Shown piece after piece: positions 25,343 to 35,591 of a stretch of 64,000 bases of DNA. The notes under the pieces are model-generated. The model worked only from the letters and a program-made list of their open reading frames with translations. It did not search any database and was not told the DNA's origin. The stretch is taken from the NCBI RefSeq assembly GCF_016025525.2, contig NZ_JACSGR010000001.1, forward strand, positions 62,001-126,000. The letters are read 5' to 3'. Position 1 is the first letter of the stretch; each line of letters opens with the position of its first letter. A program made the translations under genes and the position numbers. Origin of the DNA: Eikenella glucosivorans (GTDB taxonomy: Bacteria > Pseudomonadota > Gammaproteobacteria > Burkholderiales > Neisseriaceae).

Positions 25343-28300
25343 ATGTTTCAATTCGCCCACCCCCAGCAAACCGAACTGCGCCAAGCCATTACCCAAGCCT
25401 ACCGCCGCGACGAAACCGAAGCCGTGCAAGACATGCTCGAGCGCGCGCAGATGAGCCAGGAAGAGCGCACCGCCGCCGACCGGCTTGCCCGCCAATTGGT
25501 GAAACAAGTGCGCGAAAGCCGGCGCCGCGCCAGCGGGGTGGACGCACTGATGCACGAATTCTCCCTCTCCAGCGAAGAAGGCATCGCCCTGATGTGTTTG
25601 GCCGAAGCCCTCCTGCGCATTCCCGACAAAGCCACCCGCAACAAACTCATCCACGACAAAATCGCCGGCGGCGACTGGAAAAGCCACCTCGGCAACAGCC
25701 CCTCATTATTCGTAAACGCTGCCGCCTGGGGCCTCTTGGTAACCGGCAAGCTCACCACCGCCCCCAGCGGCCAAAACCTCGGCAGCGCCCTCACCCGCAT
25801 CGTGGGCAAAGGCGGCGAGCCCCTCATCCGCAAAGGCGTAGACTACGCCATGCGCATGCTCGGCAAACAATTCGTTACCGGCCAAACCATCGAAGAAGCC
25901 CTGAAAAACGGCAAAGAGCGCGAACAGCTCGGCTACCTCTATTCCTTCGACATGCTCGGTGAAGCCGCCATGACCGAAGCCGATGCCGACCGCTACTACC
26001 AAGACTACGTCAACGCCATCCACGCCATCGGCAAAGATGCCGCCGGCAAAGGCATCTACGACGGCAACGGCATTTCTGTGAAACTCTCCGCCATCCACCC
26101 GCGCTATTCCCGCGCCCAGCACGAGCGCGTGATGGGCGAGCTCCTGCCGCGCCTGAAAGAATTGTTCCTGCTCGGCAAACAATACGACATCGGCATCAAC
26201 ATCGACGCCGAAGAAGCCAACCGCCTCGAGCTTTCGCTGGATTTGATGGAAGCCCTCGTGTCCGACCCCGACCTCGCCGGCTACCACGGCATCGGCTTCG
26301 TGGTGCAGGCCTATCAGAAACGCTGCCCCTTCGTGATCGACTACTTGATCGACCTCGCCCGCCGCAATAATCAGAAGCTGATGATCCGCCTGGTGAAAGG
26401 CGCCTATTGGGACAGCGAAATCAAATGGGCGCAGGTGGACGGCATGAACGGCTACCCCACCTACACCCGCAAAGTCCACACCGACATCTCCTACCTCGCC
26501 TGCGCGCGCAAACTGCTCGACGCGCAAGACGCCGTGTTCCCGCAATTTGCCACCCACAATGCCTACACCCTGGCCGCGATTTACCAAATGGGCAAAGGCA
26601 AACAGTTCGAACACCAATGCCTGCACGGCATGGGCGAAACCTTATACGACCAAGTGGTGGGCCCGCAAAACCTGGGGCGGCACGTGCGCGTGTATGCGCC
26701 GGTGGGCACGCATGAAACCCTGCTCGCCTATTTGGTGCGCCGCCTGCTGGAAAACGGCGCCAACACCTCTTTCGTGAACCAGATTGTGGACGAAAACATC
26801 AGCATCGACACGCTGATCCGCAGCCCCTTCGACACGCTCGCCGAGCAAGGCATCCACCCGCACAGCGGCCTGCCGCTACCGCGCCATCTGTATGGTGAAG
26901 GACGCCTGAATTCGCAGGGCATCGACTTGAGCAACGAAATCGCGCTCCAACAATTGCAGGCCGACATGAACGCCGCCGCCCAGCCCGTGCAGGCCGAACC
27001 GCTCTTGGCCGTGCCTGCCGACACCCAGGCGCCGCACGAAGTGCGCAACCCCGCCGACCACGATGAGGTAGTGGGCAGCGCCGCCTTCCTTCAGGTAGCC
27101 GCCGTGCCGGAAATCATTGCCGCCGCCAAAGCCGCCGAAGCCGGCTGGGCAGCCGTGAGCGCCGCCGAACGCGCCGAGATGCTGCGCCGCTGCGCCGACC
27201 TGCTGGAAGCGCACATGCCCGAGCTGATGGCGCTGGCCGTGCGCGAAGCCGGCAAAACGCTCAACAACGCCATCGCCGAAGTGCGCGAAGCCGTGGATTT
27301 CTGCCGCTACTACGCCGACGAAGCCGAACACACGCTACCTGAAAACAGCCAGGGTGTGGGCACCATCGTCGCCATCAGCCCGTGGAACTTCCCGCTGGCC
27401 ATCTTCACCGGCGAAGTGGTGGCCGCGCTGGCCGCCGGCAACACCGTGATTGCCAAGCCCGCCGAACAAACCAGCCTTATCGCCTACCGCGCCGTGCAGC
27501 TGATGCACGAAGCCGGCATCCCGCGTAACGCCTTGCAGCTCGCGCTCGGCGCCGGCGACGTGGGCGCCGCCCTCACGCAAAGCGAGCAAATCAACGGCGT
27601 GGTGTTCACCGGCTCCACCGAAGTGGCCCGCCTCATCAACCAAGCCTTGGCCAAACGCAGCGACAACCCTGTGCTGATTGCCGAAACCGGCGGCCAAAAC
27701 GCCATGATTGTAGACAGCACCGCGCTGGCCGAACAAGTGTGTGCCGACGTGTTGGTATCCGCTTTCGACAGCGCCGGCCAGCGCTGCTCCGCCCTGCGCA
27801 TTTTGTGCGTGCAGGAAGATGTGGCCGACCGCATGGTGGGCATGATCCGCGGCGCGATGGACGAGCTGCGCGTGGGCAATCCCGCCGCGCTGAATACCGA
27901 CATCGGCCCGGTGATCGATGCCGAAGCCCAGGCCAACCTGCAAAGCCACATCGACCGCATGAAAGGCCTCGCCCGCAGCAGCCACCAAATCAGGCTACCT
28001 GAAAATGCCGGCAACGCCACCTTCATCGCGCCCACCCTGTTTGAACTGAACAATTTGAACGACTTGCAGCGCGAAGTGTTCGGCCCCATCCTGCACGTTA
28101 TCCGCTACCGCGCCGACGAGCTGGACGACCTGATCGACCAAATCAACGGTAAAGGCTACGCCCTCACCGGCGGTATCCACAGCCGCATCGACGGCACAGT
28201 GGAACACATCCGCCGCCGCATCGAAGCCGGCAACGTGTATGTGAACCGCAATATCGTGGGCGCCGTGGTGGGTGTGCAGCCCTTCGGCGGCCACAGCCTC

Positions 28301-28942
28301 TCCGGCACCGGCCCCAAAGCCGGCGGCCCCTTCTACCTGCAACGCCTCAGCAAGCTCGCCACCTGGCGCGCCCCGCAAACCACCCGCAGCGGCCAGGCCG
28401 ACGAAGCCGCGCTCAACCGCCTGCAAACCATCCTGCAAAGCCTGCCGCTCAGCCAAGAGCAGAAGCTGGATTTGGCCGGCAGCCTCGGCCGCGCCCGCAT
28501 ACACACCCTGCGATGCGCCGAGCAAGTGCTGCGCGGCCCCACCGGCGAGCACAACGTATTGAGCTGGCAGGCTCCGCACCGCGTGTGGCTCTATGGCGGC
28601 AGCCTGCCCCAAGCCTTCACCGCCTGGGTGGAGCTGGCCGGCTCCGGCATCCGCGCCGTGGTGGATGAGCAGCACCCGCTGGCCGCCTATGCTGAACAGG
28701 CCGCCGACCTGTTGGAAGTGTCCGCCACTCCCGCCTCCGCCGACATCAGCCACGTGGTTGCGCTCGAGCCGTTGAGCCCCGAGCTCAAACAGGCCCTGGC
28801 CGGCCGCGAGGGCGCCTTGGTGCGCATCATTGATGCCGCTCAGGGCGTGGACGTGTTACAGCTGTTTGAAGAAATCTCCTGCAGCATCAACACCACCGCA
28901 GCCGGCGGCAACGCCCACCTGATGGCCGCCAGCGACAACTAA
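25343..28942 (+). CDS. putA: Bifunctional proline dehydrogenase / P5C dehydrogenase PutA
   Basis: Oxidises proline to glutamate in two channelled steps, passing electrons to the quinone pool. It has 1199 residues. There is no N-terminal ribbon-helix-helix, so it should not bind DNA. The FAD-binding proline dehydrogenase barrel spans about 140-480 (SVKLSAIHPRY, later YAPVGTHETLLAYLVRRLLE). The aldehyde dehydrogenase spans about 560-1030, with Glu781 in AETGGQN and catalytic Cys815 in SAGQRC. The C-terminal 170 residues form the extra domain of long type-B PutA. Two eikDUS lie in frame and encode LPEN (about 27335 and 27993). Control is not by PutA itself, so another regulator is expected. Confidence 0.95.
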   Translation: MFQFAHPQQTELRQAITQAYRRDETEAVQDMLERAQMSQEERTAADRLARQLVKQVRESRRRASGVDALMHEFSLSSEEGIALMCLAEALLRIPDKATRNKLIHDKIAGGDWKSHLGNSPSLFVNAAAWGLLVTGKLTTAPSGQNLGSALTRIVGKGGEPLIRKGVDYAMRMLGKQFVTGQTIEEALKNGKEREQLGYLYSFDMLGEAAMTEADADRYYQDYVNAIHAIGKDAAGKGIYDGNGISVKLSAIHPRYSRAQHERVMGELLPRLKELFLLGKQYDIGINIDAEEANRLELSLDLMEALVSDPDLAGYHGIGFVVQAYQKRCPFVIDYLIDLARRNNQKLMIRLVKGAYWDSEIKWAQVDGMNGYPTYTRKVHTDISYLACARKLLDAQDAVFPQFATHNAYTLAAIYQMGKGKQFEHQCLHGMGETLYDQVVGPQNLGRHVRVYAPVGTHETLLAYLVRRLLENGANTSFVNQIVDENISIDTLIRSPFDTLAEQGIHPHSGLPLPRHLYGEGRLNSQGIDLSNEIALQQLQADMNAAAQPVQAEPLLAVPADTQAPHEVRNPADHDEVVGSAAFLQVAAVPEIIAAAKAAEAGWAAVSAAERAEMLRRCADLLEAHMPELMALAVREAGKTLNNAIAEVREAVDFCRYYADEAEHTLPENSQGVGTIVAISPWNFPLAIFTGEVVAALAAGNTVIAKPAEQTSLIAYRAVQLMHEAGIPRNALQLALGAGDVGAALTQSEQINGVVFTGSTEVARLINQALAKRSDNPVLIAETGGQNAMIVDSTALAEQVCADVLVSAFDSAGQRCSALRILCVQEDVADRMVGMIRGAMDELRVGNPAALNTDIGPVIDAEAQANLQSHIDRMKGLARSSHQIRLPENAGNATFIAPTLFELNNLNDLQREVFGPILHVIRYRADELDDLIDQINGKGYALTGGIHSRIDGTVEHIRRRIEAGNVYVNRNIVGAVVGVQPFGGHSLSGTGPKAGGPFYLQRLSKLATWRAPQTTRSGQADEAALNRLQTILQSLPLSQEQKLDLAGSLGRARIHTLRCAEQVLRGPTGEHNVLSWQAPHRVWLYGGSLPQAFTAWVELAGSGIRAVVDEQHPLAAYAEQAADLLEVSATPASADISHVVALEPLSPELKQALAGREGALVRIIDAAQGVDVLQLFEEISCSINTTAAGGNAHLMAASDN

Positions 28943-28960
28943 ACGGCTTGCCGATAAAAA

Positions 28961-29019
28961 AGGCTACCTGAAAACGCAACGCAGTGAAGTTTCTGCGAAG
29001 CTAAAATTTCAGGTAGCCT
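28961..29019. repeat. Short DUS-framed repeat, putA terminator
   Basis: Opening DUS, GAAGTTTCTGCGAAGCTAAA, closing DUS. It is the minimal form of the modular family, 59 bp. The complementary DUS ends can form a stem and likely terminate putA and, from the other side, yedI. Confidence 0.75.
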
Positions 29020-29044
29020 TATATATTGCACGAACAACAGCCGC

Positions 29045-29908
29045 TCAACCCCGCCGTTTCGCCCACAGCTTCATCAGCGGCAACACCGCTGCGCAGGCAA
29101 CTGCGCCCACGGCCAGGCCCACCAGCAGCGAAGCCAGCATGCCAGAGAAGCCCTCGCTCCAGTGGCGCGCGTGCAGCCATTGGTGCAGCGCACCCCAGTT
29201 GTGGGCGAAAATGCCGCCGCCCACGAGGAACATGGCCAGCGTGCCCACGATGCTGATACCGCGCATAAACCACGGCATAAACAGGATGATGGCCTTGCCC
29301 GCCGCCGCCGTGGCCGGCCGGCGCATCAGCGCCAGGCCGAAATCGTCGGCCTTCACAATCAGCGCCACGATGCCGTACACAAACACGGTGAGCCCGATGC
29401 CGATGAGGAGCAGGCTGACGATCTGTGTGGTGAGCGGAGATTCGGCCACCACGCCCAGCGCGATGATGACGATTTCGGCGGAGAGGATGAAATCGGTGCG
29501 GATGGCGCCTTTGATTTTGGCGTTTTCGTCCACGATTTCGTCAGGCACGGTGTGTGCGGCGCCTTCGTGGCGGTGCAGGAATTTGTGCAGCAGTTTTTCC
29601 ACGCCCTCGAAACACAAATAGCCGCCGCCGAACATCAACAGCGGGGTAATCAGTGCGGGGGCGAACACGGAGAGCAGCAGCGCGGCCGGAATCAGAATCA
29701 GCTTGTTCACCAGCGAGCCCTTGGCCACCGCCCACACAATCGGTAGCTCGCGGTCGGCGCGCACGCCGGTAACCTGGTTGGCATTGAGCGCCAAATCGTC
29801 GCCCACCACGCCGGCGGTTTTTTTGGCGGCCACTTTGGTCATCAGCGCCACGTCGTCGAGCACGGACACGATGTCGTCGAGCAAGGTGAGGAGGGAGGAA
29901 AAAGCCAT
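29045..29908 (-). CDS. yedI: DUF808/YedI-family inner-membrane protein
   Basis: Inner-membrane protein of unknown function. Its 287 residues match the family. The conserved N-terminus SLLTLLDDIVSVLDDVALMTKVAAKKTAGVVGDDLALNA is mostly amphipathic and is followed by five to six hydrophobic segments. AAGGA precedes the ATG. It is monocistronic; an inverted DUS pair lies just upstream at 29929-29973. Confidence 0.88.
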   Translation of the reverse strand: MAFSSLLTLLDDIVSVLDDVALMTKVAAKKTAGVVGDDLALNANQVTGVRADRELPIVWAVAKGSLVNKLILIPAALLLSVFAPALITPLLMFGGGYLCFEGVEKLLHKFLHRHEGAAHTVPDEIVDENAKIKGAIRTDFILSAEIVIIALGVVAESPLTTQIVSLLLIGIGLTVFVYGIVALIVKADDFGLALMRRPATAAAGKAIILFMPWFMRGISIVGTLAMFLVGGGIFAHNWGALHQWLHARHWSEGFSGMLASLLVGLAVGAVACAAVLPLMKLWAKRRG

Positions 29909-29928
29909 GTGGAATCCTTGGGGTAAGT

Positions 29929-29973
29929 TTTTCAGGTAGCCTTTTCGGCGTATGGCGGAAGGCTACCTGAAAA
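29929..29973. repeat. Inverted DUS pair upstream of yedI
   Basis: TTTTCAGGTAGCCTT (29929-29943) pairs with AAGGCTACCTGAAAA (29959-29973). It lies before the yedI ATG, so here the hairpin falls in or near the leader and not at a gene end. Confidence 0.6.
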
Positions 29974-30148
29974 TTGTTGTTTGGTTGCGGCTAGGTGTGT
30001 GGAAACTGGAATACGGCGGCATTATACGGGCGCGGGCAAGGCAAAGGCTACCTGAAAAATAAAGCCAAAATCAGAGGCTACCTGAAACCATGCGGCGGAA
30101 TTGCGCTTTGCGTTTTCAGGTAGCCTTTTATCACCCAAGCGGCGGGCG

Positions 30149-30991
30149 CTAAGTTTTCGCCTTCACTGCCATCAACGTATGCAGGCGGCGGCTGTCGGCG
30201 CGCGCCACGGTGAATTGCAAGGGGCCGATAACGGCCTTTTCACCGCGCACGGGCAGGTGGCCGAGCTCTTTAATCACCAGCCCGCCGATGGTGTTCACTT
30301 CCTCGTCGCTGTAATCGGTGCCGAAAAATTCGTTCACATCTTCGATTTCGGTAACGGCGTTGATGCGCCAGCGGTCGGGGGAAACGGCAAAGATGTTGTC
30401 GGCACTATCGTCTTCATCAAATTCGTCTTCGATGTCGCCCAGAATCTGCTCGATCACGTCTTCCAGCGTCACCAGGCCGCTGATGCTGCCGTATTCGTCC
30501 ACCACCACGGCGAGGTGGTTGTGCAGGTCGCGAAATTCTTTGAGCAGCACGTTCAATGGTTTGCCTTCGGGCACGAACACGGCGGGGCGCAATACGTTTT
30601 CGAGCTTGAACTGTTCGGGATTGAGGGTGTATTTGAGCAAGTCTTTGGCGTGCAAGATGCCGAGCACGTTGTCTTTGTCGTCGGCGATCACGGGGAAGCG
30701 GGAATGGGTGGTGCCCACCACATAGGCGATGATGCGGCTCACGCTGTCGCCGGCTTTCACCACGTCCATCCGGGCGCGGCTGATCATGGCGTCGCGCACT
30801 TCTAATCCGCTGAAACTGATGATTTTTTCCAGCCACTGCTGGGTGTCGTCGTCGAACACTTTCTGTTCGCGCGCCTGGCGCAGCAACGCCAGCACGTCTT
30901 CGGGGGAGTCGGGGCTGTCGCCGGCGAGGCGGCCGAGCAGCCTTTCGAAAAATCCGGGCTTGGCCGGGCTCTCTTCCATTTCAGTCTGCAT
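30149..30991 (-). CDS. corC: CorC/HlyC-family CBS-domain protein
   Basis: Soluble CBS-domain protein linked in other bacteria to magnesium/cobalt efflux. It has 280 residues. Two CBS repeats span about 65-195 (VRDAMISRARMDVV; LLKEFRDLHNHLAVVVDEYGSISGLVTLEDVIEQILGDIEDE), and the C-terminal CorC domain about 205-280. Its start overlaps the ybeY end by 11 bp, the usual ybeY-corC coupling. No lnt follows within the window, unlike in E. coli. An inverted DUS region lies downstream at about 30042-30125. Confidence 0.93.
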   Translation of the reverse strand: MQTEMEESPAKPGFFERLLGRLAGDSPDSPEDVLALLRQAREQKVFDDDTQQWLEKIISFSGLEVRDAMISRARMDVVKAGDSVSRIIAYVVGTTHSRFPVIADDKDNVLGILHAKDLLKYTLNPEQFKLENVLRPAVFVPEGKPLNVLLKEFRDLHNHLAVVVDEYGSISGLVTLEDVIEQILGDIEDEFDEDDSADNIFAVSPDRWRINAVTEIEDVNEFFGTDYSDEEVNTIGGLVIKELGHLPVRGEKAVIGPLQFTVARADSRRLHTLMAVKAKT

Positions 30992-31511
30992 CCTGTGCGT
31001 AGGGGTTGGGGTATCCTAACTGATTCATCAGGCGGATTTCAAGGTTTTCCATCTCTTCGGCTTCGGCGGGGTCGATATGGTCGTGGCCCATCAGGTGCAG
31101 CACGCCGTGCAGGGTGAGGTGGGCAAAATGGGCTTCCAGGGTTTTGCCCTGCTCGGCGGCTTCGCGCGCCACCACTTGCGGGCAGATGATGAGGTCGCCG
31201 TGCAGGGTGGGAGGCAGGCTACCTGAAAACCCGGCCAAGGCTGCCTGCCCGCCTTCGTCGAGCGCGAAGCTGAGCACGTTGGTGGCGTAGTCTTTTTGGC
31301 GGTAGTCGCGGTTGTAGGCGCGGGCGGCTTCTTCGTTTAAAAGCAAGAGGCTGATTTCGGCGCGGCGATAGTGCGGTTTCACGGCCTGCCATGCCCAGCG
31401 GCGGAATTGCGCTTCGCCCGGGCTGCCCGCCAAGCGGGCTTGGTCTTCAAAATGTAATTGGAGGCGTTGGCGCAGCAGGGCGGAAAAGGGGTAGCGTTTG
31501 GCGGTTTTCAT
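30981..31511 (-). CDS. ybeY: Endoribonuclease YbeY
   Basis: Zinc-dependent endoribonuclease for 16S rRNA 3' maturation and ribosome quality control. The zinc motif HGVLHLMGHDH (His-x3-His-x5-His) is near the C-terminus. I take the ATG at 31511 (176 residues); a TTG three codons upstream is possible, and neither has a strong ribosome site. A DUS inside the frame encodes FSGSL. It overlaps corC and is the first gene of the pair. Confidence 0.93.
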   Translation of the reverse strand: MKTAKRYPFSALLRQRLQLHFEDQARLAGSPGEAQFRRWAWQAVKPHYRRAEISLLLLNEEAARAYNRDYRQKDYATNVLSFALDEGGQAALAGFSGSLPPTLHGDLIICPQVVAREAAEQGKTLEAHFAHLTLHGVLHLMGHDHIDPAEAEEMENLEIRLMNQLGYPNPYAQDAD

Positions 31512-31554
31512 GGTTTGCAAAATGGAAAATAAGCGGGCGGTATTATAGCGGGAA

Positions 31555-31594
31555 AGGCTACCTGAAAAATCTGTTTCTGGTTTTCAGGTAGCCT
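31555..31594. terminator. DUS hairpin between ybeY and the DUF3592-like gene
   Basis: AGGCTACCTGAAAA (31555-31568) and TTTTCAGGTAGCCT (31581-31594). It closes the membrane-protein gene that ends at 31638 on the minus strand. Confidence 0.75.
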
Positions 31595-31637
31595 CTGCGG
31601 CAGCGGGCTTGCTTGCCCTGCCGCTAAATATGCCACG

Positions 31638-32465
31638 CTAGCATTCCGCCGCTTCCTCCGCCTGCTGCAAGGCGGCAGCCAGTTGGGCTTTTTCCGATTT
31701 ATCCAAGCCTGCCACCGACACCAATTTCCTATCCAGCGCCACCGGCACACCGCCGCCATTGGGCAGGAAGGCCAGCAGGTACACCTGCCCGCTGCGGCCT
31801 TCAAACGTCCAGGCGCTGTTGTCTTTTTTGCCGAATCCAAGGCCGATTTTGCGGATTTTGCCCTCGATTTCGGCTTGGTACACCGCGTCTTTGCCCGCAT
31901 TGCCGATGCGCAGGCAGGGCACGGCGGCCAGCTGCCACGGCCGGGCTTCGGGGCGGTTGATGGCATCCAAAATCCGGCGGTAGCGCGGCGCGCGCACCAG
32001 CATGATATAAAACGCAGCGCCAATCATAAACAGCCCCAGCCCGCCAAACAGCAGCACACCCACGCTGCGGTTGCCCACCTTTTCCACCGCCACATCCAGC
32101 GTGAGGCGCGAAGGGTCGTTGGCATCGGCCAGCGCGCGGGCGTAAATATCGCCGCCGGTGCCGAAAAAGCTAAAGGTTTTTTCCACCTGGTGTTCACGAT
32201 AGCTGATAGTGGTTTGGCAGCTGGTGAAGATGGCTTTGCGGGTGGTGCATTCGCCGTCGATCCGCGCGTTTACGGGCATGGCGTGTTGGCCGATTTGGTA
32301 GTCTTGGTAGATTTCGGCGGCGGTATAGCCCTGCCACACGGCAAACACCACGCCCACCGGCAGCATCAGCAGCAGCGCCACCAAAATCATCATAACCGGC
32401 CGGTTCGGCCCGATACCGCGCATTTTGAAGGGTTTAACCGGCATGGAAAAAGGCAGGATGTGCAT
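31638..32465 (-). CDS. DUF3592-like membrane protein
   Basis: 275 residues from the ATG at 32465, which follows AGGAG. It has two hydrophobic segments (about 24-44 and 134-156) around an extracytoplasmic beta domain with two Cys (GECTTRKAIFTSCQTTISYREH), and a cytoplasmic C-terminal half. The layout matches DUF3592-type proteins of unknown function. An upstream in-frame extension would run through two DUS and is rejected. The gene is monocistronic and divergent from valS. Confidence 0.7.
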   Translation of the reverse strand: MHILPFSMPVKPFKMRGIGPNRPVMMILVALLLMLPVGVVFAVWQGYTAAEIYQDYQIGQHAMPVNARIDGECTTRKAIFTSCQTTISYREHQVEKTFSFFGTGGDIYARALADANDPSRLTLDVAVEKVGNRSVGVLLFGGLGLFMIGAAFYIMLVRAPRYRRILDAINRPEARPWQLAAVPCLRIGNAGKDAVYQAEIEGKIRKIGLGFGKKDNSAWTFEGRSGQVYLLAFLPNGGGVPVALDRKLVSVAGLDKSEKAQLAAALQQAEEAAEC

Positions 32466-32658
32466 AATGATTCTCCTCAGAAATATTGCCATACTATAAG
32501 AGAAATAGCCTTTGTTTGCCACATCGGCAGGCAAAGGCGGCAGAAAGCGATCAGCCAAAGTTTTCAGGTAGCCTTTCCCTGCCTTGCCCGGGCTACCTGA
32601 ACCCCGCCCGCTTCCACTATAATCCGCTTTTCCGCTAATAATTTTCAGGTAGCCTCCA

Positions 32659-35496
32659 ATGCTCAACAAATACTCCCCCGCCGAAATCGAATCCAAACAC
32701 TATCAAAACTGGGAAGCGAAAGGCTATTTCCAGCCCGATATGGATTTGTCCAAACCGTCTTTCTCCATCCAGCTTCCCCCGCCCAACGTCACCGGCACGC
32801 TGCACATGGGCCATGCCTTCAACCAAACCATTATGGACGGCCTGACCCGCTACTACCGCATGAAAGGCTGCAATACCTGCTGGATTCCCGGTACCGACCA
32901 TGCGGGCATCGCCACGCAGATTGTGGTCGAACGCCAGCTTGCCGCGCAAAACATTTCCCGTCATGATTTGGGCCGCGAAAAATTCTTGGAAAAAGTGTGG
33001 GAATGGAAAGAAGTCTCCGGCGGCACGATTACGCAGCAGATGCGCCGCGTGGGCTGTTCCGCCGACTGGACGCGCGAGTATTTCACGATGGACAACGTGC
33101 GCGCCGAGACCGTGACCGAAGTGTTCGTGCGCCTGTTTGAGCAGGGTTTGATTTATCGCGGCAAACGGCTGGTGAATTGGGATCCCGTCTTGGGTACGGC
33201 GGTATCGGATTTGGAAGTGGAAAGCGTGGAAGAACAAGGCTCTATGTGGCACATTCGCTATCCGCTGGCAGACAATCCCGCCGAAGCCGTCATCGTCGCC
33301 ACCACCCGCCCCGAAACGCTGCTGGGCGACGTGGCCGTTGCCGTCCATCCCGAAGACGAGCGTTACGCGCATTTGATCGGCAAGGAATTGATTTTGCCGC
33401 TGACGGGCAGAACCATCCCCGTCATCGCCGACGAATATGTGGAAAAAGACTTCGGCACGGGCTGCGTCAAAATCACGCCGGCGCATGACTTCAACGACTA
33501 TGAAGTCGGCAAGCGCCACGACACGCGTCTGATTAATGTATTTGATTTGGAAGCAAAAATCCTGTCCGAAGCCGAAGTGTTCAACTTCAAAGGCGAAGCG
33601 CAACAGGGTTTCAGGCTGCCTGAACAATACGCAGGCTTAGACCGCTTTGCCGCGCGCAAACAAATGGTTGCCGATTTGGAAGCCCAAGGCTACCTGAAAG
33701 AAGTCAAACCGCACACTTTAATGACCCCGAAAGGCGACCGCACAGGCAGTGTGATTGAGCCGATGCTGACCAGCCAATGGTTTGTGGCGATGTCCGCTAC
33801 GCCAAACGGCGGCGAACCTGAATCTGAGTTCAAAGGCTTGAGCCTTGCTGACAAAGCCAAAAAAGCCGTCGACAGCGGCGCGGTGCGCTTTATCCCCGAA
33901 AACTGGGTCAATACCTACAACCAGTGGATGAACAACATCCAAGACTGGTGCATTTCGCGCCAATTGTGGTGGGGGCATCAAATCCCAGCGTGGTACGACG
34001 AAGAGGGCAACTGCTACGTCGCCCGCAATCAGGCGGATGCCGAAAAACAGGCAGGCAAAACCGGTCTGACCCGCGACGAAGACGTCTTGGACACTTGGTT
34101 CTCCTCCGCACTCGTGCCGTTTTCCACGCTCGGCTGGCCGTCTGAAACCGACGAACTCAAAGCCTTCCTGCCGTCCAACGTCTTGGTAACCGGTTACGAA
34201 ATCATCTTCTTCTGGGTGGCCCGCATGATTATGATGACCACCCACTTTACCGGCAAAGTCCCGTTTAAAGACGTGTACATCCACGGCATCGTACGCGACC
34301 ACGAAGGCAAAAAAATGTCCAAATCCGAAGGCAACGTCATCGACCCCGTGGATTTGATCGACGGCATCGACTTGGGCAACTTGCTGGTCAAACGCACCAC
34401 CGGCCTGCGCAAACCCGAAACCGCCCCGAAAGTGGAAGAAGCCACCAAAAAACTCTTCCCCGAAGGCATTCCGAGCATGGGCGCGGACGCATTGCGCTTC
34501 ACCATGGCGAGCTACGCCAGCTTGGGACGCAGCGTCAACTTCGACTTCAAACGCGCCGAAGGCTACCGCAACTTCTGCAACAAAATCTGGAACGCCACCA
34601 ATTTTGTGCTGATGAACACCGAAAACCAAGACTGCGGCTACGGCGCAACCGCCGCCGAACCGCGCGGCTATTCCTTCCCCGATATGTGGATCATCGGCCG
34701 TCTGAATCAGACCATTGAACAGGTTACCCAAGCCTACGAAACCTACCGTTTCGATTTGGCGGCGGAAACCCTGTACAGCTTCGTGTGGAACGACTATTGC
34801 GACTGGTATCTGGAACTCGCCAAAGTGCAACTCCAAACCGGCTGCGCCAGCCGCCAACGCGCCACCCGCCATACCCTGCTGCGCGTCCTCGAAACCGCCC
34901 TGCGCCTGCTGCACCCGATAATCCCGTTCATCACTGAAGAACTGTGGCAGACCGTCACCCCGATGTGCGACGCGAAAACTGCCGACAGCATCATGCTTGC
35001 CCGCTTCCCCGAAGCCGACGGCGGCGAAATCGTTCAGACGGCATTTGAACAGATGACCGTGTTGCAGGATTTGATCGGCGCCGTCCGCAACCTGCGCGGC
35101 GAAATGGGCATCCAGCCCAATGTCAAAGCCCCGCTGTTTGTCGAAAGCGCGGACGACTTGGCGGACTACCTCAAATACCTGCCGCCGATGACCCGCCTGA
35201 CCGAAGCGCAACAGGTCGCCGCCCTGCCCGAAAGCGAAGACGCCCCCGTCGCCGTCTGCAACGGCGCGCGCCTGATGCTGAAAGTCGAAATCGACAAAGC
35301 CTCCGAAACCGCCCGTCTGGGCAAAGAAGCCGAGAAGCTGCAAAAAGCCCTCGACAAACTCAACGCCAAACTGTCCAAACCCGGTTACACCGAAAAAGCC
35401 CCCGCGCATTTGGTGGAAAAAGACAAAGTCGATTTGGCGGAACTGGAAGGGAAGATGGCGAAAGTGCGGGAAGCGTTGGCAAAGTTGAAGGAATAA
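32659..35496 (+). CDS. valS: Valyl-tRNA synthetase
   Basis: Charges tRNA-Val and edits mischarged threonine. Its 945 residues are full length. The HIGH-type motif is in [15 protein letters not shown] (about 41-55), KMSKS in [10 protein letters not shown] at about 552-556, followed by the anticodon-binding domain and a C-terminal coiled coil. The ATG follows a reverse DUS directly and has no clear ribosome site; TATAAT lies 36 bp upstream. The frame carries three Neisseria DUS cores (34137-34146, 34697-34706, 35033-35044), one AGGCTGCCTGAA (33613-33624) and one eikDUS (33687-33698). This mixture, with codon use unlike neighbouring genes, points to import from Neisseria. Confidence 0.97.
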   Translation: MLNKYSPAEIESKHYQNWEAKGYFQPDMDLSKPSFSIQLPPPNVTGTLHMGHAFNQTIMDGLTRYYRMKGCNTCWIPGTDHAGIATQIVVERQLAAQNISRHDLGREKFLEKVWEWKEVSGGTITQQMRRVGCSADWTREYFTMDNVRAETVTEVFVRLFEQGLIYRGKRLVNWDPVLGTAVSDLEVESVEEQGSMWHIRYPLADNPAEAVIVATTRPETLLGDVAVAVHPEDERYAHLIGKELILPLTGRTIPVIADEYVEKDFGTGCVKITPAHDFNDYEVGKRHDTRLINVFDLEAKILSEAEVFNFKGEAQQGFRLPEQYAGLDRFAARKQMVADLEAQGYLKEVKPHTLMTPKGDRTGSVIEPMLTSQWFVAMSATPNGGEPESEFKGLSLADKAKKAVDSGAVRFIPENWVNTYNQWMNNIQDWCISRQLWWGHQIPAWYDEEGNCYVARNQADAEKQAGKTGLTRDEDVLDTWFSSALVPFSTLGWPSETDELKAFLPSNVLVTGYEIIFFWVARMIMMTTHFTGKVPFKDVYIHGIVRDHEGKKMSKSEGNVIDPVDLIDGIDLGNLLVKRTTGLRKPETAPKVEEATKKLFPEGIPSMGADALRFTMASYASLGRSVNFDFKRAEGYRNFCNKIWNATNFVLMNTENQDCGYGATAAEPRGYSFPDMWIIGRLNQTIEQVTQAYETYRFDLAAETLYSFVWNDYCDWYLELAKVQLQTGCASRQRATRHTLLRVLETALRLLHPIIPFITEELWQTVTPMCDAKTADSIMLARFPEADGGEIVQTAFEQMTVLQDLIGAVRNLRGEMGIQPNVKAPLFVESADDLADYLKYLPPMTRLTEAQQVAALPESEDAPVAVCNGARLMLKVEIDKASETARLGKEAEKLQKALDKLNAKLSKPGYTEKAPAHLVEKDKVDLAELEGKMAKVREALAKLKE

Positions 35497-35541
35497 GCCT
35501 GCCCTGCGATTAAATGAGATACCGTGAAAATTAAAGATATA

Positions 35542-35572
35542 AGGCTACCTGAAAAATCATTTTCAGGTAGCC
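35542..35572 (+). terminator. DUS hairpin terminator of valS
   Basis: AGGCTACCTGAAAA pairs with TTTTCAGGTAGCC across a 4-nt loop, 46 bp after the valS stop. The Eikenella dialect here shows that the imported segment ends before this point. Confidence 0.85.
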
Positions 35573-35591
35573 CTTTATCCAAAAACAAAAT

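Noticed and set aside
31638..32696. A longer N-terminus for the DUF3592-like protein
   Set aside because: The extension is encoded by DUS and spacer DNA, and a good AGGAG site lies before the ATG at 32465.
33718..35409. A 563-codon minus-strand reading opposite valS, and similar long readings opposite fabB (36828-37964), gnd (42532-43713), typA (14983-16107) and the ketosynthase (5491-6681)
   Set aside because: All are complements of strongly biased real genes in this GC-rich genome.
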